Shown here: piece by piece, positions 5,578 to 7,498 of the stretch
Position numbering within the stretch: the stretch's first letter is position 1
Layout of the letters: every line of letters starts with the position of its first letter
Assembly: GCA_913009675.1 (NCBI GenBank)
Contig: CAJVXD010000053.1
Coordinates: 1 to 7,498, forward strand
DNA: 7,498 nucleotides
DNA from: an uncultured bacterium
GTDB taxonomy: Bacteria > Omnitrophota > Gorgyraeia > Gorgyraeales > Gorgyraeaceae
Direction: 5' to 3'
The notes under the pieces: generated by a model
Databases searched by the model: none
Seen by the model: the letters and a program-made list of their open reading frames with translations, nothing else
Told to the model about the DNA's origin: nothing
Made by a program: the position numbers and the translations under genes

Positions 5578-6154
5578 CGTTTATATATAACCTGCCCCCC
5601 AGGATGGTTTTTAAGGACGCCATCTCTACACCTTCAATCCCGCAGGGCCTGATAAAGGAAAAAGGGGCAAGGTCTGTATTTATATTTATAGCAAGGCCGT
5701 GATATGTTACCCACCTCTTAACGCCTATCCCTATCGAAGCTATCTTTTTACCTTTAACCCACACCCCTCTAAGGCCGGGCCTCGGTTCCGTAGAAAGACC
5801 GTACTGCATCAAAAAATGACTGCCTATCTTTTCCAGAAACTCCAGGAAGCTATAAATATCCCTTGCCTCATTCTCCAGTTTGAATACAGGGTAGGCCACT
5901 ATTTGACCCGGGCCATGATAAGTAACTCCTCCGCCCCTGTCACTCTCAAGGACCTCTATGCCGCGGGAAGACAAAGATTCCCTGGACTTAAAGATATCCG
6001 CCCATGACCCCTTCCTGCCTATTGTTATAACAGGCCTGTGCTCTGTAATGAGCAGGGTGTTTTCAGAGAGGCCCTGTGAAACCTTCTCCAGGAGCTCCAT
6101 CTGTAATCTATATGTATCCTTATAATCTGTGATCCCTAAATCAACAATTTGCAC
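5507..6154 (-). CDS. lipB: Lipoyl(octanoyl) transferase LipB
   Basis: LipB moves the octanoyl group from acyl carrier protein to the acceptor lysine of lipoyl domains, the first step of de novo protein lipoylation, in the cytoplasm. The 215-residue protein has the family signature RGGGVTYHGPGQ (73-84), the nucleophile C171 in IRPCGIEG and its partner K137 in KGKKIASIGI, plus TYHGLAININT (150-160). The start is GTG at 6154. No in-frame ATG lies between it and the hisD stop, and the next internal Met (residue 19) would cut into the conserved N-terminal strand. The upstream Shine-Dalgarno is weak, so translation may lean on coupling to hisD, whose stop is 29 bp away. The last 71 bp also encode the N-terminus of LipA in another frame. 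The LipB tail (FEKVSLLA) matches where LipB proteins normally end, so the overlap is not caused by an overlong reading. Confidence 0.96.
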   Translation of the reverse strand: MQIVDLGITDYKDTYRLQMELLEKVSQGLSENTLLITEHRPVITIGRKGSWADIFKSRESLSSRGIEVLESDRGGGVTYHGPGQIVAYPVFKLENEARDIYSFLEFLEKIGSHFLMQYGLSTEPRPGLRGVWVKGKKIASIGIGVKRWVTYHGLAININTDLAPFSFIRPCGIEGVEMASLKTILGGRLYINDAKDKLKSSFEKVSLLAAAVRKD

Positions 6155-6183
6155 GGTTCTATCAAGTTGTCCGGATTCTACAT

Positions 6184-7404
6184 CTATCTAAACCTCGCCC
6201 TATACGACTCAAGGTGCCTTGTTAGGCCTTCTATCTTTGCCATCTTCTCAATCGCGTGTGCTTCCTTTTCAAGCGCCTTCTTGGAATAGCATACTGTATG
6301 TGTGCTTTTGAGAAAAGACCTCACTCCAAGCCCTGAAAAGAACCTGGCAGTCCCCCCTGTAGGCAAAACATGACTGGGGCCGGCCACATAATCTCCCAGA
6401 CAAACAGGTGAATATGGACCTATAAAAACCGCACCTGCATTCTTTATCAGTTTAAGGACCCTGCCGGGTCTTTTGACCAGTATCTCAAGATGCTCCGGGG
6501 CAATCCTGTTTATGATCTCGACGGCCTGCTCCATATTCTTTGCGAGAACGATATACCCCTTGCCCATCTCTTTTTTTATCACCCTGGCAAATTTTTTGGA
6601 CGTAGTCACAAGTACTGCCAGTCCCTTTACGTGCTCGGCCTGAGCCATGAGATCGCACACTACATAATCCCTGTCGGAAAACTGATTGGCCAGTATCACT
6701 ACCTCGCTCGGGCCTGCAAGCATGTCTATGTCAACATATCCAAAGACCTGGCGTTTTGCCTCGGTAACATAGTCATTGCCGGGGCCTACTATCTTATCCA
6801 CCTTTGGGATGGTTTTTGTGCCGAAGGCAAGAGCGGCGATCGCCTGCGCCCCTCCTACCTTATATACCTCATCGACCTTTAAAAGATTTGCCACTGCCAG
6901 GATATGAGGATCGATGCCGCCAAACCTCGCAGGAGGGCTTACAAGTACTATCTTTTTCACACCCGCTATCCTTGCAGGTAAAACGCTCATATAGACACTC
7001 GAGACAAGCGGCACCGTCCCTGAAGGGACATATATCCCTGCGCTCTCAATGGGCCGGAATATCTCGCCCAGCTCTACGCCCTCCTCATCTCTTATCTTCC
7101 ATGACCTGGGGAGTTGCCTCCGGTGAAACTTTTCCATGTGTTCGATTATAGTTTTGAGGCTCGATATAAAATCCGTATCAATATTTTGATATGCGGCATT
7201 GATCTCATTGGCGCTTACCCTTAAATCTTTTGGAGAAAATCTCACCTTATCAAACCTTCTCGCATACCTGAGGACCGCCTTATCCCCTTCCTCTTTTACG
7301 TCCCGTACAATCCTCTGCACCTTTTTTGCCACGCGTTTTTTATTATAATAATATCTCTCGCATAATTTCTGCATCTCCTTGCTGGATAGCCGCAGAATCT
7401 TCAT
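6184..7404 (-). CDS. hisD: Histidinol dehydrogenase
   Basis: This cytoplasmic zinc enzyme makes the last two NAD-dependent oxidations of histidine biosynthesis, L-histidinol to L-histidine. The 406-residue product is slightly short of the usual ~430, mostly at the N-terminus, but the fold motifs are complete. These are GIYVPSGT (123-130), GGAQAIAALA (184-193), VGPGNDYVTEAK (206-217) and LAGPSEV (229-235). The expected zinc ligands are Q255 and H258 in MAQAEH, D338 in LGDYVAGPSH, and H397 near the C-terminus. The catalytic Glu-His pair is E304-H305 in APEHLEI. The ATG start is set by AGGAG at 7418-7414, nine bases upstream. No other his gene is visible in the window. The next gene is lipB after 29 bp, so this is a dispersed his gene in a mixed operon. 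The family assignment is firm. Confidence 0.97.
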   Translation of the reverse strand: MKILRLSSKEMQKLCERYYYNKKRVAKKVQRIVRDVKEEGDKAVLRYARRFDKVRFSPKDLRVSANEINAAYQNIDTDFISSLKTIIEHMEKFHRRQLPRSWKIRDEEGVELGEIFRPIESAGIYVPSGTVPLVSSVYMSVLPARIAGVKKIVLVSPPARFGGIDPHILAVANLLKVDEVYKVGGAQAIAALAFGTKTIPKVDKIVGPGNDYVTEAKRQVFGYVDIDMLAGPSEVVILANQFSDRDYVVCDLMAQAEHVKGLAVLVTTSKKFARVIKKEMGKGYIVLAKNMEQAVEIINRIAPEHLEILVKRPGRVLKLIKNAGAVFIGPYSPVCLGDYVAGPSHVLPTGGTARFFSGLGVRSFLKSTHTVCYSKKALEKEAHAIEKMAKIEGLTRHLESYRARFR

Positions 7405-7435
7405 GTGCCGTTGCTCCTCTCCCCTAACCCCTTAA

Positions 7436-7498
7436 TCACCCAATCTCCCTCTTTATCACTTCTTCCGCCTTCTTCAATATTCCTTCAATCTCAGCTCC
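7436..7498 (-). CDS. C-terminal end of an unidentified protein (partial, runs off the window)
   Basis: Reading the minus strand from the window edge, only one frame is open. It encodes GAEIEGILKKAEEVIKREIG followed by TGA at 7438-7436. The other two frames close within eight codons. The tail is rich in Lys and Glu and looks like an amphipathic helix. The stop lies 31 bp upstream of the hisD start, the tight spacing of an operon, so hisD is probably not the first gene of its transcript. Twenty residues are too few to name the family, and I do not recognise it. A neighbouring histidine gene would be a natural guess, but nothing visible supports it. Confidence 0.6.
   Translation of the reverse strand, partial: GAEIEGILKKAEEVIKREIG

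Overview
The window looks like a chromosomal piece of a Gram-negative, probably uncultivated bacterium. It carries housekeeping genes, packed with short gaps and overlaps, all read from the minus strand (right to left). No transposase, phage, tRNA, rRNA or CRISPR sequence was seen. A LpxL/HtrB-type acyltransferase points to an outer-membrane organism. A deep-branching lineage such as Omnitrophota would fit this gene mix, but that is a guess from style, not from a marker gene.

Right-hand block (7498 to 3950), in transcription order: the last 20 codons of an unidentified gene, hisD (histidinol dehydrogenase), lipB (octanoyltransferase), lipA (lipoyl synthase, overlapping lipB by 71 bp), a 76-residue stand-alone lipoyl domain with a strong Shine-Dalgarno, and an AlaR/YugG-type Lrp/AsnC regulator. 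LipB and LipA are the two enzymes that build protein-bound lipoate, and the next gene encodes nothing but a lipoyl acceptor domain. Enzymes and a likely substrate protein are therefore probably co-expressed.

Gap (3949 to 3703): 247 bp rich in dyad symmetry. On the minus strand it contains a probable intrinsic terminator (3864-3829), a perfect 14-bp inverted repeat (3771-3784 and 3901-3914) enclosing that terminator, a perfect TTGACA hexamer, and two perfect hairpins in tandem just ahead of the next gene. I read it as the end of one transcription unit and the control region of the next, possibly with a small MITE-like or REP-like insertion.

Left-hand block (3687 to 57): an AlaT/YugH/PatA-type aminotransferase, a GT28 glycosyltransferase of the MGDG-synthase/MurG type, a LpxL-like lysophospholipid acyltransferase, and a GT2 glycosyltransferase that stops early. 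The last three look like an envelope glycolipid set. The aminotransferase and the AlaR-type regulator resemble the Bacillus yugG-yugH (alaR-alaT) pair, here separated by the structured gap.

The points I find most worth checking are the free-standing lipoyl domain beside lipB-lipA, the hairpin-rich control region, a Glu in place of the usual PLP-contacting Asp in the aminotransferase, and the GT2 gene, whose conserved sequence seems to continue past its stop codon. I saw no clearly new multi-gene system; the window is mostly well-known families in an unusual arrangement.
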